A stretch of 64,000 bases of DNA from Leptospira sanjuanensis (GCF_022267325.1 NZ_JAIZBG010000001.1:744001-808000); one strand, 5' to 3'. Shown: positions 8,236-17,590, counted from the stretch's first letter. Numbers and translations: made by a program. The notes: generated by a model not told the origin, from the letters alone.

Positions 8236-8361
8236 CGAGTAGAATCAAAAGCAAAAAATCCGTTGATAAAGACTTAAAGTACTTGACACATTTATTCATG
8301 ATAAAATTCTCAGGAAATAAATAAGCGAAAAATTTGTCGTAAAGCTAATCGTTGAGAGTGA

Positions 8362-9735
8362 ATGGAAAACAAAATAAAAAGATGTAAAGAATATACACTT
8401 AAAGAAAAAACTGAAATAGTAAAAAAGTTTCGGGAAAAACTTGAAGAGATTAAAGATACCGAAAAATGCTTAGAGAGCATTCAAGAATTAGTAGTATCTC
8501 AGATACAAAACCAAGGTTTTATTGATTTTAACATTTCAGATCATGTTTCACCTTATGTAATAGGACAGGCTTTACTAAAACTGAACCGAAAATCAGTTCG
8601 AGGTTTAGATGGAGTCGATATATACAATCGATTAAAACAAGGCGTAAGGGTGTGTAAAGCAATCTCCAAACGAATAGAGAAGGGGTTTTATCACCCTGGG
8701 GCGTATAAGGTGGTCGAATTCGTAAAAGACCCTTCAGAACCCTCTAATCTGCGTAGAATAGGCATATTTTCAACGACTGAGAAGGTTATACAAAGACTAT
8801 TAAAAGACATTCTAACTCCTATCTACGAGCCATTATTCCTATCTAACAGTTTTGCTTATCGACCTGCGAAATCAACATTTCTTGCGACAGAGTATATTTC
8901 AAAGAGTCTTTCTTTAGATAAGTTTCGATTCTGTGTAAAGATAGATATAAAGAAATATTTTGATTCTATTGATCATGATAACATTGTTAGAATCCTCTCT
9001 GAGAAAGTTAAAAGTCCAGAAATTATCCGGTATATAGAAGAGTATTTAAAGTCCTCTAAGCTTGATAGAGATGAGTATATAGAAAATTCAAGAGGAACTC
9101 CTCAGGGTTCGGTATTAGGTCCTGAATTATCCAATATATACTTACACTACGTATTAGATAAGCCAATTTCAGAAGAATATCCAGAGGTCGACTTTGTTCG
9201 GTTCGCTGATGATATAGTGTTCTTCACTAAAACTAAAGAAGATGCACTGAAGCTGCATAGATTCATAATTTCGCGATTGAATGAGTATAAACTGGATATA
9301 TCTAATAAGATCCATCAATACTTATTTGATTTAGATAAAGAAGAAGTTCATTTCCTCGGATTTACTATTAAAAAAGAAAATAATACCTATAGGGTAATTC
9401 CAAATGAAAGGAGAATCATAGATAAATGTCAGAAGTTCTCTAATATATTGTACGAAACTTTATCGAAGTATGGAGATCTATCAGTAATAGATCTAAGAGA
9501 ATATAAAGGTCAAGAAATACCTAAGAAGATATTAAAAGTATCAATCTTTAAACAGATAGATAAGTTTAAATTATCTATACAGAAATATCGAAGTAGTACT
9601 GTAGAACAGTCTAACATCATAACAGAGATTAAACTAGTTATAGGAGAATTAAAGGCACATCTATTTAACTATATATCAGATAGAAGTAAAATACGATCTG
9701 TACTACGATATGCTGAGAATAGACTAACTGGATAA
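8362..9735 (+). CDS. stand-alone reverse transcriptase, group II-intron-like
   Basis: All core RT blocks are present over 457 residues: RRIGIFSTTEKVIQ (motif 1 region), NSFAYRPAKS (motif 2), KIDIKKYFDSIDH with Asp195 (motif 3), RGTPQGSVLGPELSN (motif 4) and FADD at residues 281-284 (active site). A thumb-like helical segment follows. The block style is that of group II intron RTs, yet there is no maturase zinc finger or HNH domain, and no intron domain V was found nearby. It lacks the retron NAxxH/VTG marks and the DGR-type SQ motif. It therefore looks like a free-standing group II-like RT, as in defence-associated or unclassified RTs. The 3' part is unusually rich in ATA and AGA codons, suggesting transfer. 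Noncoding stretches of about 400 and 570 bases flank it. Confidence 0.85.
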   Translation: MENKIKRCKEYTLKEKTEIVKKFREKLEEIKDTEKCLESIQELVVSQIQNQGFIDFNISDHVSPYVIGQALLKLNRKSVRGLDGVDIYNRLKQGVRVCKAISKRIEKGFYHPGAYKVVEFVKDPSEPSNLRRIGIFSTTEKVIQRLLKDILTPIYEPLFLSNSFAYRPAKSTFLATEYISKSLSLDKFRFCVKIDIKKYFDSIDHDNIVRILSEKVKSPEIIRYIEEYLKSSKLDRDEYIENSRGTPQGSVLGPELSNIYLHYVLDKPISEEYPEVDFVRFADDIVFFTKTKEDALKLHRFIISRLNEYKLDISNKIHQYLFDLDKEEVHFLGFTIKKENNTYRVIPNERRIIDKCQKFSNILYETLSKYGDLSVIDLREYKGQEIPKKILKVSIFKQIDKFKLSIQKYRSSTVEQSNIITEIKLVIGELKAHLFNYISDRSKIRSVLRYAENRLTG

Positions 9736-10304
9736 GGTATAGAAACAGATAACAGAATAGATTGGAAAATCTGAAAAATAGAATGTCTTGGGAGTATAAA
9801 TACACTAATTCATTCAGCAATTACAAGGTTTAATTGAGATTATAATATTTTAAAACAGAAGTATTCAGGGAAGAATATAGGGTTTTAAATATCATGATTT
9901 TAACTTCGAGATAGCTTCGAATTTTATTGGTAGCTACGATAAAATTTGCTCGAAGTAGTCTAAGTAAAAGAAACAAAAATTTCAGAATTTGTAGCAACAT
10001 GGGATATGAGGACCCTCGTTAAACTAACAGAAAATCTCATAAATTAATGAATAATAAAAATTAACATAACAGATTGGGAAGACCAATAAATTTTAAGATT
10101 AAATAGAATATATTAAGAATAATAAAAGTAAAAAATTTAGAAAAATAATAAAATGTGACTGTAAGGGTATTTCTTTTCTGCGCAAGAAGATTTATCCTCC
10201 AGTAGACTAAATAAAATAAAACCATTTACAAAAATAGAAAGTATCTTTGCTCCGAATCAAGGATAACTTTTGAGATTTTACCAATCTCATTTCAAGGTCG
10301 GATA
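9736..10304 (+). other. 569-base noncoding region downstream of the RT
   Basis: No plausible ORF on either strand. The composition is very A-rich. Foldable segments include a stem formed by CTTCGA plus ATTTTAT (9914-9954, with a 4-base bulge), a small GGG/CCC hairpin near 10001-10015, and an imperfect hairpin around 10166-10198. Such length without coding in an otherwise compact region suggests either the noncoding partner of the RT or decayed sequence. No group II domain V, tRNA or known riboswitch was recognised. Confidence 0.4.
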
Positions 10305-11006
10305 ATGAAGTATTATAAGGATGTAAACATGAAAAACAGATTTTTAAAAACACAAGTCAAACAATCAAAAAAAGGATTCGGTAAATCCAATCCTCAACCA
10401 AGGGTTAAACCCAGATTTCTAAAGAAACTTCCATCAATCGATATTCTTTTTCAGAATTCAATTAATCAACGAAGTGCAATAAATGCAGTTTTGTCTCTTT
10501 ATAGTTACGTATGGGATTCGTTATCAATTACTTATGCAGGCTATACACAAGGGATTTGTGCGAGTCTTGCGAATGCTGGAATTTCGAATGTTAAAGATAT
10601 TACCGATGATGTTTCGTTGTTAGTATCTGAATTCAGTAAATATATTGGTAGGGCGGATGCTTTAGATCCGAAAAGAGCCAATCGTATTCTAAAAAAACTA
10701 TCTGATAAATTGGCGAACGATTTATTGTATAGGAATATAGATCCTTGGATTCTTCGAAGTGTCTTATTATCGAAAGCTCTTTATACATGGAAAAAGGCCG
10801 GGCTTCAAGGGGTAGGGGATAATTATCAAGTTTTGCGTGGACAATTCGATATGACAAAGAGCTTTAGAAAATTACAGAAAGCCACATTTCAAGCCTATGA
10901 ATATTTTAATGATCCGACTAAAGAAAATAGGGACTTAATTCGAGCATTGGTAGAAGCGGGTTGGGCGTTGTCTTATAGAGATTTTAGACATTTAGAAGCG
11001 CAATAA
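10305..11006 (+). CDS. hypothetical protein paired with the primase-like gene
   Basis: A 233-residue protein, or 225 if the ATG at 10329 is used; that start has AAGGA seven bases upstream and may be the better one. The first 45 residues are strongly basic (Lys/Arg/Pro-rich, FLKKLP), the rest mostly helical with Tyr-rich stretches. I recognise no family. It is separated by 13 bases from the degenerate primase-like gene, so the two likely form an operon. A nucleic-acid-binding role would fit the basic N-terminus but is not shown. Confidence 0.6.
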   Translation: MKYYKDVNMKNRFLKTQVKQSKKGFGKSNPQPRVKPRFLKKLPSIDILFQNSINQRSAINAVLSLYSYVWDSLSITYAGYTQGICASLANAGISNVKDITDDVSLLVSEFSKYIGRADALDPKRANRILKKLSDKLANDLLYRNIDPWILRSVLLSKALYTWKKAGLQGVGDNYQVLRGQFDMTKSFRKLQKATFQAYEYFNDPTKENRDLIRALVEAGWALSYRDFRHLEAQ

Positions 11007-11019
11007 AGGACTGCAGCAT

Positions 11020-11886
11020 ATGGCGAAAGAGAATTATAAAATTGAAAATAGTTTCGAATATAAAATAGATGAATTGAGAGATCAAGAGGTGATATCACCA
11101 ATTACGAATTTTATTAAACCTCAAAAACAAGTAAAAGCTAAGACGGTTAAAGAGGAAAAAGTTCATTTTTGCTGGAATGCCGGAAAGATAAATGAATACA
11201 CTGAGCGATCTTTTAATATTTTTAAAGAATTAAGATTCGTACCTATATCAGAGCTTTTAAATTGTTTAAATCAAGAAGGAGCGATCTGGGCAGTTAAAAA
11301 GAAAAAAGGTAAGTGGAAACGTAAAGGCGATCATTTCAAAAAGGCAGAGTTGATATTTGTTAGCTTTGATTTGGAAATTGATGAAATTATAAGTCGCTTT
11401 GGAGATCAATTAACAGCAGTTTTTCTCAGTCCAAAATTAGGGAAGATAAATGAATATTCCACGGTTGCTGTATTTAGATTGAAAGAATCCGTTTCCGCAT
11501 CCTTTTTTGAATTAATTAATAATGCTTTTGTAGAAGTTCATGGTTCTTTAACACTTGCAGGTCCATCTCAAGCCTTTCTCACTATGGAAAAAGGATTGAT
11601 GTGGGCCTCTAAGGAAACTCAATATTTAGATGTTAATTCCTTATTAAAGCAATTTCGAGATTTAGGAGCTTTTTTATTTAAGTTAAAAAAGATCTTTTAT
11701 AGATTTGATGATTTTCTAATTATCTTAGATTTTATTATGACATTACGATCTAAATATATTCCCGATTTGGAAAGGTTTGATCAAAATGATATAGAGAAGA
11801 TCGAGCTTATGAAACCTAAGTCGAAATGTATAATGAAACCGGTTTATTCTGAATATTGGTTAGAAAAAATATTAGGTCCTTATTGA
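11020..11886 (+). CDS. possible degenerate AEP-primase-fold protein
   Basis: Residues from about 75 to 210 follow the same order of segments as the N-terminal primase domain of the protein at 49368: a helix before a basic GKWKRK stretch, LIFVSFDLE where the other has LICLDFDNG, AVFLSPKLG where it has AIYTTKSHR, a TVAVFRL strand where it has RVLLVLP, and an LDVNSLLK end where it has LDVCQLLK. The catalytic-type Asp pair and the SH of the presumed active primase are missing, so if the homology is real this copy is inactive. The similarity is seen by eye and needs a profile search. It may be a DNA-binding or regulatory derivative. It forms an operon with the gene before it. Confidence 0.45.
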   Translation: MAKENYKIENSFEYKIDELRDQEVISPITNFIKPQKQVKAKTVKEEKVHFCWNAGKINEYTERSFNIFKELRFVPISELLNCLNQEGAIWAVKKKKGKWKRKGDHFKKAELIFVSFDLEIDEIISRFGDQLTAVFLSPKLGKINEYSTVAVFRLKESVSASFFELINNAFVEVHGSLTLAGPSQAFLTMEKGLMWASKETQYLDVNSLLKQFRDLGAFLFKLKKIFYRFDDFLIILDFIMTLRSKYIPDLERFDQNDIEKIELMKPKSKCIMKPVYSEYWLEKILGPY

Positions 11887-11986
11887 TATTCAAGGAAACG
11901 GAACCTGATATTTTTTTTGATGTGTTGTTTTTTTAAGTTTGGATGAAGTTATTACATCGAAGTTGCTTCTTTGGTATATTGTATTT

Positions 11987-12445
11987 ATGGAAATAGAAAG
12001 AAAGTTTCTAGTTTTAAATCAAGAATATAAGAAGTTAGGTTCGCCAGAAGCAATTGTTCAAGGATATCTAAATTCCGACAAGAATAGAACTGTAAGGGTG
12101 AGAATCCAGGGTTCTCGCGCAAAGATAACAATTAAATCTGCAACCGTCGGTATTTCACGTGAAGAGTTCGAGTATGACATTCCATTTGATGACGCTAAAA
12201 TAATGCTCTATGATTTATGTGAAAAGCCTATTATAGAGAAGAATCGTTATACGATAAACTATCAAGGATCGATCTGGGAAGTTGATGAATTTTTAGGTGA
12301 GAATACAGGATTGATAGTAGCCGAAATCGAGTTGGAATCTCCTGAAGCGCTTTTTAATAAGCCAGAATGGATTGGAGATGAGGTATCATATGACCCTAAA
12401 TACTTTAACTCCAGTTTGATTAAAAATCCTTTCAAGAACTGGTAA
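11987..12445 (+). CDS. CYTH-domain phosphohydrolase
   Basis: The ATG at 11987 begins with MEIERKFL, the canonical EIERKF opening of CYTH domains (class IV adenylate cyclase / thiamine triphosphatase tunnel enzymes), which fixes the start; the frame is open 48 bases further back but without support. Further marks are GYLN, RVRI, KITIKS, and later a VDEF segment and an AEIELES strand with acidic residues that bind metal in the family. The length of 152 residues is normal for the compact bacterial group. Likely substrates are inorganic tripolyphosphate or a nucleotide triphosphate. It stands alone. Confidence 0.8.
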   Translation: MEIERKFLVLNQEYKKLGSPEAIVQGYLNSDKNRTVRVRIQGSRAKITIKSATVGISREEFEYDIPFDDAKIMLYDLCEKPIIEKNRYTINYQGSIWEVDEFLGENTGLIVAEIELESPEALFNKPEWIGDEVSYDPKYFNSSLIKNPFKNW

Positions 12446-12578
12446 TCAAACCATTTCTTCTTTATCAAGTATGATTCCTTTACTCGTAAGCATTAAATTA
12501 CTCATGGTCCAATCAAAGAAATTTAGTAACAATTTCACCTACTAATTAATTAAATTAATTTTACGGTAGGAATTGGAT

Positions 12579-12995
12579 ATGAATAAGGTTTTTGGATTTA
12601 GCTTTGATTTAGATACTGTTAGGATGACAGATTCCGGAGTTACGGACTCGGAACGATCAAAAATGTATATGTATGAAATTCCAGCATTTTTGTCGGAACT
12701 TGGCTTCGAAAAACATATGCAAGGTAGCGTTTATCGAACGGGTTTATTTAGTAATCCAGAGATTCTTAAGGAATCTTTAATAGAAGAATTAGACAAACAG
12801 AATCCTAAATTTAGACGTTGGGTAAAAAGTTGTGAGATATATGTCTTGGAAGCCTGGTCAGATGTAACCGCTTTTGTAAAATATGGATCGCAAAAGAAAA
12901 CGAAAAGGAATCAACGAAGTGAGAAAGGAAATCGAAGTAAGGTAAAATCTATTAGCGTGAAGAATGTAAAAAGTAAAAAGGGAAATGTTAAATAA
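12579..12995 (+). CDS. VapD-like ribonuclease with basic tail
   Basis: Residues 1-105 match the VapD pattern: a first strand FGFSFDLDT with the conserved Asp pair, a helix, then GFEKHMQGSVYRTG, corresponding to the conserved GSVY segment. VapD is a Cas2-related ferredoxin-fold ribonuclease found in virulence and toxin-antitoxin settings. The ATG at 12579 is preceded by TAGGA. The last 30 residues are almost entirely Lys, Arg, Ser and Asn, an extension I do not know from ordinary VapD of about 95 residues. No obvious antitoxin partner sits directly upstream; the small membrane protein downstream is the only close neighbour. Confidence 0.7.
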   Translation: MNKVFGFSFDLDTVRMTDSGVTDSERSKMYMYEIPAFLSELGFEKHMQGSVYRTGLFSNPEILKESLIEELDKQNPKFRRWVKSCEIYVLEAWSDVTAFVKYGSQKKTKRNQRSEKGNRSKVKSISVKNVKSKKGNVK

Positions 12996-13112
12996 ATATG
13001 AGTACAGAATTTTATTATAAATGGTTTAGGTTGATCTTTATTGGAAAATGATATTGTTAGAAACGGGAACAAGTAATTGCCAAAATATTTAATTTAAGGA
13101 AAATGTTTAATA

Positions 13113-13481
13113 ATGAGCTATATAACTCTGATTCTTTTCTGTTCCGTTTTATTGAATCTTATACTTCTTTATTTTGGCTTTAAGTTCTATAAAAAATTAC
13201 GAGAGATACAAAGGAAGGCTAATTTAGAGTCGGAACAAAGCGAAAGCGAGTTTAGTCTTGATATTAAATATATAGATAATTCATTTACTCTTTTTGGAGA
13301 TGGTAAAGATTATTATGCTTCTATATCAGACTCCAGAACTATTGATGAAATATTCGAAAGCGGTAGGAGAAGAGACGCAGCTCGCAGAATTATAACTGCT
13401 GAGATTTTCGAGAGGAATAAATTAGCTAATAGAATTAAGAATGAACGAGCACGGGAAAGGAAGAATAAGCATATTAAATGA
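13113..13481 (+). CDS. small single-pass membrane protein
   Basis: A 122-residue protein with one N-terminal transmembrane segment (about residues 4-25, ending in FYKKLR so that the remainder is likely cytoplasmic) and a highly charged C-terminal region ending in an Arg/Lys/Glu-rich helix. No family is recognised. It lies between the VapD-like gene and the convergent integrase. Confidence 0.55.
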   Translation: MSYITLILFCSVLLNLILLYFGFKFYKKLREIQRKANLESEQSESEFSLDIKYIDNSFTLFGDGKDYYASISDSRTIDEIFESGRRRDAARRIITAEIFERNKLANRIKNERARERKNKHIK

Positions 13482-13502
13482 GTAAATGAGGCGAATATTC
13501 AT

Positions 13503-14375
13503 CTAATTGATAAAAATCTTTTTTAAAGTGTTTGGGTTAAGTTTTCCATGTAAATAATACTTAGCTGTGGTACTGAAATCTTCATGGGAGAGACGTTCTG
13601 CAATGGCTGGAATTGTTGCTCCGGCTAAAAGGAGGCTAGTAGAATGGGAATGACGAAGACCGTGAACATTAAATCTTCGATTCAAGACTCTTTGAGAGTA
13701 CTTGTTGATTTCTTGCCAAATATACTGTCTTGAGTATCTCCCCGAGGACGAACGCTTATTAAAGAATAAATATTCTTGGGGTCTCCCGGATTTATCATGA
13801 AAAGTCTTTAGAATATCTTGAAATAACTTTATTGGAAATGAGTTCGATATAGTGACTTCCTTTCCTCGTTTCCTAATGATCGTTATTGATAGTGAACCGT
13901 TAGTCACCGAACAATCTTTGATTCGTATTTGGGTAAGCTCTGAAACTCGGAACCCAGAATTGTAAAAAGCTTTAATTATTAAAGAAAGTTTCTTCGGTGT
14001 TTTTTTGCATAAGAGATTTACTTCCTTTCTTGATAAAACTGAAGATTCTTTTAATGAATATTTTGTAGAGGTAACTTTCAGTTTTTTGAAAGCAGTATCC
14101 AACATACTTAAGAAAGCTACATTATTGGCTTTTCCCGGAAGCGACTCCTTGATACCTTTCTTTAAAGCTGACTTTGCTATACGAATTGTCGCCGAACGAA
14201 CTCCCTTAGATTTTAAATACCCCAGATAAGATTGAATCCGGTCAGGAGTAATCATTTCACCTTGATTCCAAGTGTTGAATTGATTTATCTGAAGTTCGTA
14301 TGAGTTTTGAGTATTGATGTTGGATTCCTTTGGAATCTTTAAAACGGTAAGAGTATTTTCTCGGATAAGATCCAT
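13503..14375 (-). CDS. tyrosine recombinase / integrase (XerC/D-like)
   Basis: A 290-residue protein with a SAM-like core-binding N-terminal half and a catalytic half with the full residue set: Arg in SGFRVSEL, HGLRHSH (His-x-x-Arg-His), His in LSHEDF and the nucleophile Tyr in AKYYLHG. It integrates, excises or resolves DNA at short sites. It is placed at the end of the accessory block 1-13.5 kb, so it could have moved that block, but no tRNA gene or duplicated attachment site was seen beside it. Confidence 0.85.
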   Translation of the reverse strand: MDLIRENTLTVLKIPKESNINTQNSYELQINQFNTWNQGEMITPDRIQSYLGYLKSKGVRSATIRIAKSALKKGIKESLPGKANNVAFLSMLDTAFKKLKVTSTKYSLKESSVLSRKEVNLLCKKTPKKLSLIIKAFYNSGFRVSELTQIRIKDCSVTNGSLSITIIRKRGKEVTISNSFPIKLFQDILKTFHDKSGRPQEYLFFNKRSSSGRYSRQYIWQEINKYSQRVLNRRFNVHGLRHSHSTSLLLAGATIPAIAERLSHEDFSTTAKYYLHGKLNPNTLKKIFIN

Positions 14376-14801
14376 ATTTTTTCTTAACTTTTGAAATAGC
14401 TTTAAGGAATGAAGATGATAACAATAGCTCTTATCCCGTTTAAGGGTTTGAGTTCATGATTTTTATCTGAAAAAAGTTCTTTGAAGAAGATTAATTTATG
14501 AAATATAGTTTTTGTTTGTATTGGGATTTGTATTTTATCCTGCATCGATTAAGTCACAATTGGCGTGTGTTCCCTGATAAGAGGGTGTCGAAGCGGGCTT
14601 ATATTATTGCAGAAAATTGGCATATATTTCAAAAAGAAGAATTGTTGATGTAGTCGATGAATCGGAAAAGAACGAGTTTAATACTAAAAGCGTTGTTTTT
14701 GCTACTCGAAGAGATACTTGATTGCGGATAACGGAATTTAGAGATTCGGATTGCCTCAATTTTTATTTTAACTTAATAGAGCTAATTGGATAGGGTAGAG
14801 A
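14376..14801 (+). other. 426-base intergenic region with a broken small ORF
   Basis: Upstream of the STAND gene fragment. An ORF of 51 codons runs 14498-14653, ends at TAG, and the same frame stays open for about 25 more codons after the stop. It may be a decayed gene; no family is recognisable and no good ribosome binding site precedes it. No clear promoter was identified. Confidence 0.3.
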
Positions 14802-15944
14802 ATGAAACCTTCGCTAAATGCTATTTATGGTTATTCGTATCAACAACAAATGTCTTTAATGTTGTTGGTTTTAATGGATATCGAACGAAAAATTAAATCT
14901 ATTGAAATTGAACCTAATGATGCTGGAAATTTTGATGATCTTAAAGTTCAGATTAATGATTCATTTTTCTTTTTCCAAATGAAAGATTTGGATAATATTA
15001 CATTGAGTAATCTAAAAATAGAAGATGGAAAAGTTGCAATTAATGGGAATATTCATTCACTTCCTGAAGGCGTAAGCATTCTTTCTTTTAAAAAAATACA
15101 TTTGAATTGTAATTCTGAAATTCTTGGATTCCCTTCCTTTCAAGAGAAAGGCCTATATATCCTTTCTCTTTCACGAGAACAAATATTTGAAAGAATTGAA
15201 AATGCGTATAAGCGAGATAAAGCAAGAATATATCAAATAATTAGTTTTTATGAAAGGTGTCTTGACAGCAGAATTAATAAAATTGAGCAAAAAGATTTAC
15301 CTCTAATTGAAATATTCGAAACAAAGTTAATCGAAGAAACGATAACAATTAGTAGAGTCCAGCTAAATTTTGATAATATTCTTGTTGTAGAAGGTCGGCC
15401 GGGTATTGGGAAAAGTCATTTTGTTAATTCAATTGTTGATGATTACAAAAATAATATTTTGTATAGATTTTGGATTTCTAATCAAGACAAGTCTTATAGC
15501 GAAAGATTAAAGTATGACAATTTTATTTTTAATATTTCAAAGGAAATATTTCGCGATTATGCTTACCGTTCAGAAAGTGATATCATTGATAGACTTCTTA
15601 AAGAGAATAAGATATTCATCGTTGACGGTTTTGATCATGTAGAGAACTATAATGTTACTGAAATTAATAAATACAAAGAGTTTATTCAAAAAGTAGGTAG
15701 CATGTGTAAGGTTATCGTACTTACACGACCTCTACAAAACAAGCTTCCTTGGCATACTGTAAACTTAAATAATTGGTCTGAAGTAGATACTTTTAGAGTT
15801 CTGGAAGAACTGTATCATATTTCCGATTATACTGTTCGAAAGAAGGTCTTTACTATAACGAATGGATATCCAATATTAGTACGATATATTTCAGAACACT
15901 TTAAAAAATTCGGTTCACTTCCGGATATAGGCCAAATTTGTACA
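14802..15944 (+). pseudogene. nuclease-STAND NTPase defence gene, 5' part (IS-disrupted)
   Basis: The N-terminal 130 residues resemble the Cap4/DUF4297 dsDNA nuclease domain: GYSYQQQ near the start, an FDDLKVQ strand with Asp, then FFFFQMKD (Q-x-K). From about residue 190 follows a P-loop NTPase of the STAND type: VVEGRPGIGKSHF (Walker A), IFIVDGFDHVE (Walker B) and VIVLTRPL (sensor 1). Such proteins sense phage and then cut DNA. The frame is broken by the IS481-type element at about 15945, and the continuation resumes at 17126. The ORF itself reads on for ten codons into the IS. Without the C-terminal sensor the system is presumably dead. Confidence 0.7.
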
Positions 15945-17125
15945 ATGACAGTATTCCCCTTACACTTCTTCTGAAAGAAATTTCCTAATTTTCTAAAATT
16001 GTATCCTCCTCCTGCTTGAATTTGATTCCTTCGATGAAAACTTGAGAAGGAGTTCTTCCGTTCATGTTTCTTCCCTGATGAGCTCGTTTGTAATTGTATT
16101 CCTCAAAGAAGATTTCCAAATCGATTTGCATTTCGTCAATGGACTCGTAGAATTTAGTTCTTCCTGCTATTCTAAAATGCTCATCGAGTAATGTTCTGTG
16201 AAGACGCTCGACGTATCCATTGCTTTGAGGTCTTCGGACCTTTGTAGTTCGATGTTCGATGTCTTCTAATTGAAGAAATAATTCGAAAGGATGTTGATCT
16301 TCTCTTCCACAATACTCACGACCATTATCGGTAAGAACGGTTTGAACTTTAATATTATGTTTTTCAAAGAATGGAAGAACATCGTTATTGAGAGTTTGGA
16401 CGGCAGTGACAGGAATCTTTGTGTTGAAAAGTCTTCCCCAAGCAAATCGACTGTGGCAATCGATAACGGTTTGTAAATAGACTCTCCCAACACCTTTTAA
16501 GGAACCCACCATGAATGTATCCATGGAAACTAATTCTCCGGTAGAATCGGCTTGTATGTGCCTTTCTCTGTATTCTGGATCGAATCTTTCGAGGAGCTTG
16601 ATCTGCTCCTCGCTGAGAGGTATGATTTGATCTTTATGATGTTCTTCGAGTCTTAGAAGTCTTTGATGTTTGGTTACGAGTTTATTTCTCGCCCAGACTC
16701 CTCTAACGCCTCCGGAGCTCACTTTGATTCCCTTGAGACTGAGTTGTTGTGCGACTTTTAAACACCCATGGGTAGGACGAAGTAGAGAATATTCTAAGAC
16801 TTCTTTTTCGATTTCTTCACTGACTCGGTTAGGGTGAGGGCCAGTTGCTCCTGGGATTCTATCTAAGAGTCCTTCTGCTCCGTATGTTTGGAAGTTTCTT
16901 CTAATCTCATAGAACTGCTGACGGGAATATCCTATGATCTTACAAGCTTTGCTTACATTTTCTAATTCGTTAGCAAGCTCTAATAAATTTAGCTTCCTTC
17001 TTTTTGCTTTTTCTACTGCATTGGTGTTGGTGGTCATCGGTTTCTCCTGAGTTTAAATAATTTGTGGTAAAATCATTTTTTCTTTCAGAAGAAGCCGGGA
17101 CCACTGATTTTTACCCGACTGTCAG
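15945..17125 (-). mobile_element. IS481-type insertion sequence, intact transposase
   Basis: One transposase gene with ends that share two blocks in inverted orientation: TGACAGT (15946-15952 and complement 17118-17124) and CTTCTTCTGAAAGAAA further in. The spacing between the blocks differs at the two ends, and no clear target duplication was found, so the exact ends are approximate. Taking out 15945-17125 would rejoin the two STAND fragments in frame. Confidence 0.7.
15985..17037 (-). CDS. IS481-family transposase
   Basis: 350 residues: an N-terminal helix-turn-helix (NVSKACKIIGYSRQQFYE), a linker, and an rve/DDE catalytic core with Asp in VSMDTF, Asp in LTDNGREYCG and Glu in YVERLHRTLLDEHF, ending with the usual NYKRAHQGRNMNGRTP segment. 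All three catalytic acids are present and the frame is whole, so the element may be active. A related but broken copy lies at 19302-20353 on the same strand. Confidence 0.88.
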   Translation of the reverse strand: MTTNTNAVEKAKRRKLNLLELANELENVSKACKIIGYSRQQFYEIRRNFQTYGAEGLLDRIPGATGPHPNRVSEEIEKEVLEYSLLRPTHGCLKVAQQLSLKGIKVSSGGVRGVWARNKLVTKHQRLLRLEEHHKDQIIPLSEEQIKLLERFDPEYRERHIQADSTGELVSMDTFMVGSLKGVGRVYLQTVIDCHSRFAWGRLFNTKIPVTAVQTLNNDVLPFFEKHNIKVQTVLTDNGREYCGREDQHPFELFLQLEDIEHRTTKVRRPQSNGYVERLHRTLLDEHFRIAGRTKFYESIDEMQIDLEIFFEEYNYKRAHQGRNMNGRTPSQVFIEGIKFKQEEDTILEN

Positions 17126-17575
17126 GTGAATACTATCACTACACACCAAATTGAAAGTATTGAGTCTTACTATGAAAGTCTTTTAGTCAATGTAAAAGTT
17201 AAAAATGCGCTCTCCCTATTTATCTCATCCCGATCGTTCTTTATGAACTCTGAGATAACAATGTTTTTAGATAACGAATTGGCTGCCATTGTTACTGAAT
17301 TCATTGAGGATTTTCCTTATTTATTTGAGAGAATGCTTAACAGAACTTCATTGTTTCATGATAGTTTCAATACTTTTATCCGAAATCTTGGGATTGATAA
17401 TTTTGAACGCAAAAGGAAAGTTAATGAGACAGTTTTGAAATCACTTCTTAAACTAGAGAGTCGCTTTCAGTCTAGATTTTCCTATTTTAATCTTAATAGC
17501 GAAGAAAAACTTAAAGTAATTAAAATATATTCCTCAATGGAAGTTTTTAAAGAATTGATTAAAGGGTGTATTTGG
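17126..17575 (+). pseudogene. nuclease-STAND defence gene, 3' part
   Basis: This frame is the likely continuation of the gene at 14802 after the IS481-type insertion. The GTG at 17126 is not a real start. It encodes a helical region like the post-NTPase part of STAND proteins (SIESYYESLL, SSRSFFMNSEI, SLFHDSFNTFIRN). It is cut off by the IS3-type element at about 17576, and nothing resembling its C-terminus is found beyond that element. Confidence 0.6.
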
Positions 17576-17590
17576 AGTTACCCCCAAAAA

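Noticed and set aside
8283..8305. TTGACA promoter just before the RT gene
   Set aside because: No acceptable -10 at 16-18 bases; TAAAAT is too close.
8362..9735. Retron
   Set aside because: Typical NAxxH and VTG motifs are absent and no pair of inverted a1/a2 arms around an msr-msd region could be identified by eye.
9736..10304. Group II intron 3' end with domain V behind the reverse transcriptase
   Set aside because: No 34-base domain V pattern (GAGC..GAAA..GTTC type) and no GTGYG-like 5' end were found; the ORF also lacks the maturase zinc finger.
8362..10304. Diversity-generating retroelement
   Set aside because: The RT motif 4 is PQG..GP rather than the DGR SQ form, no Avd gene is present, and no template/variable repeat pair was seen.
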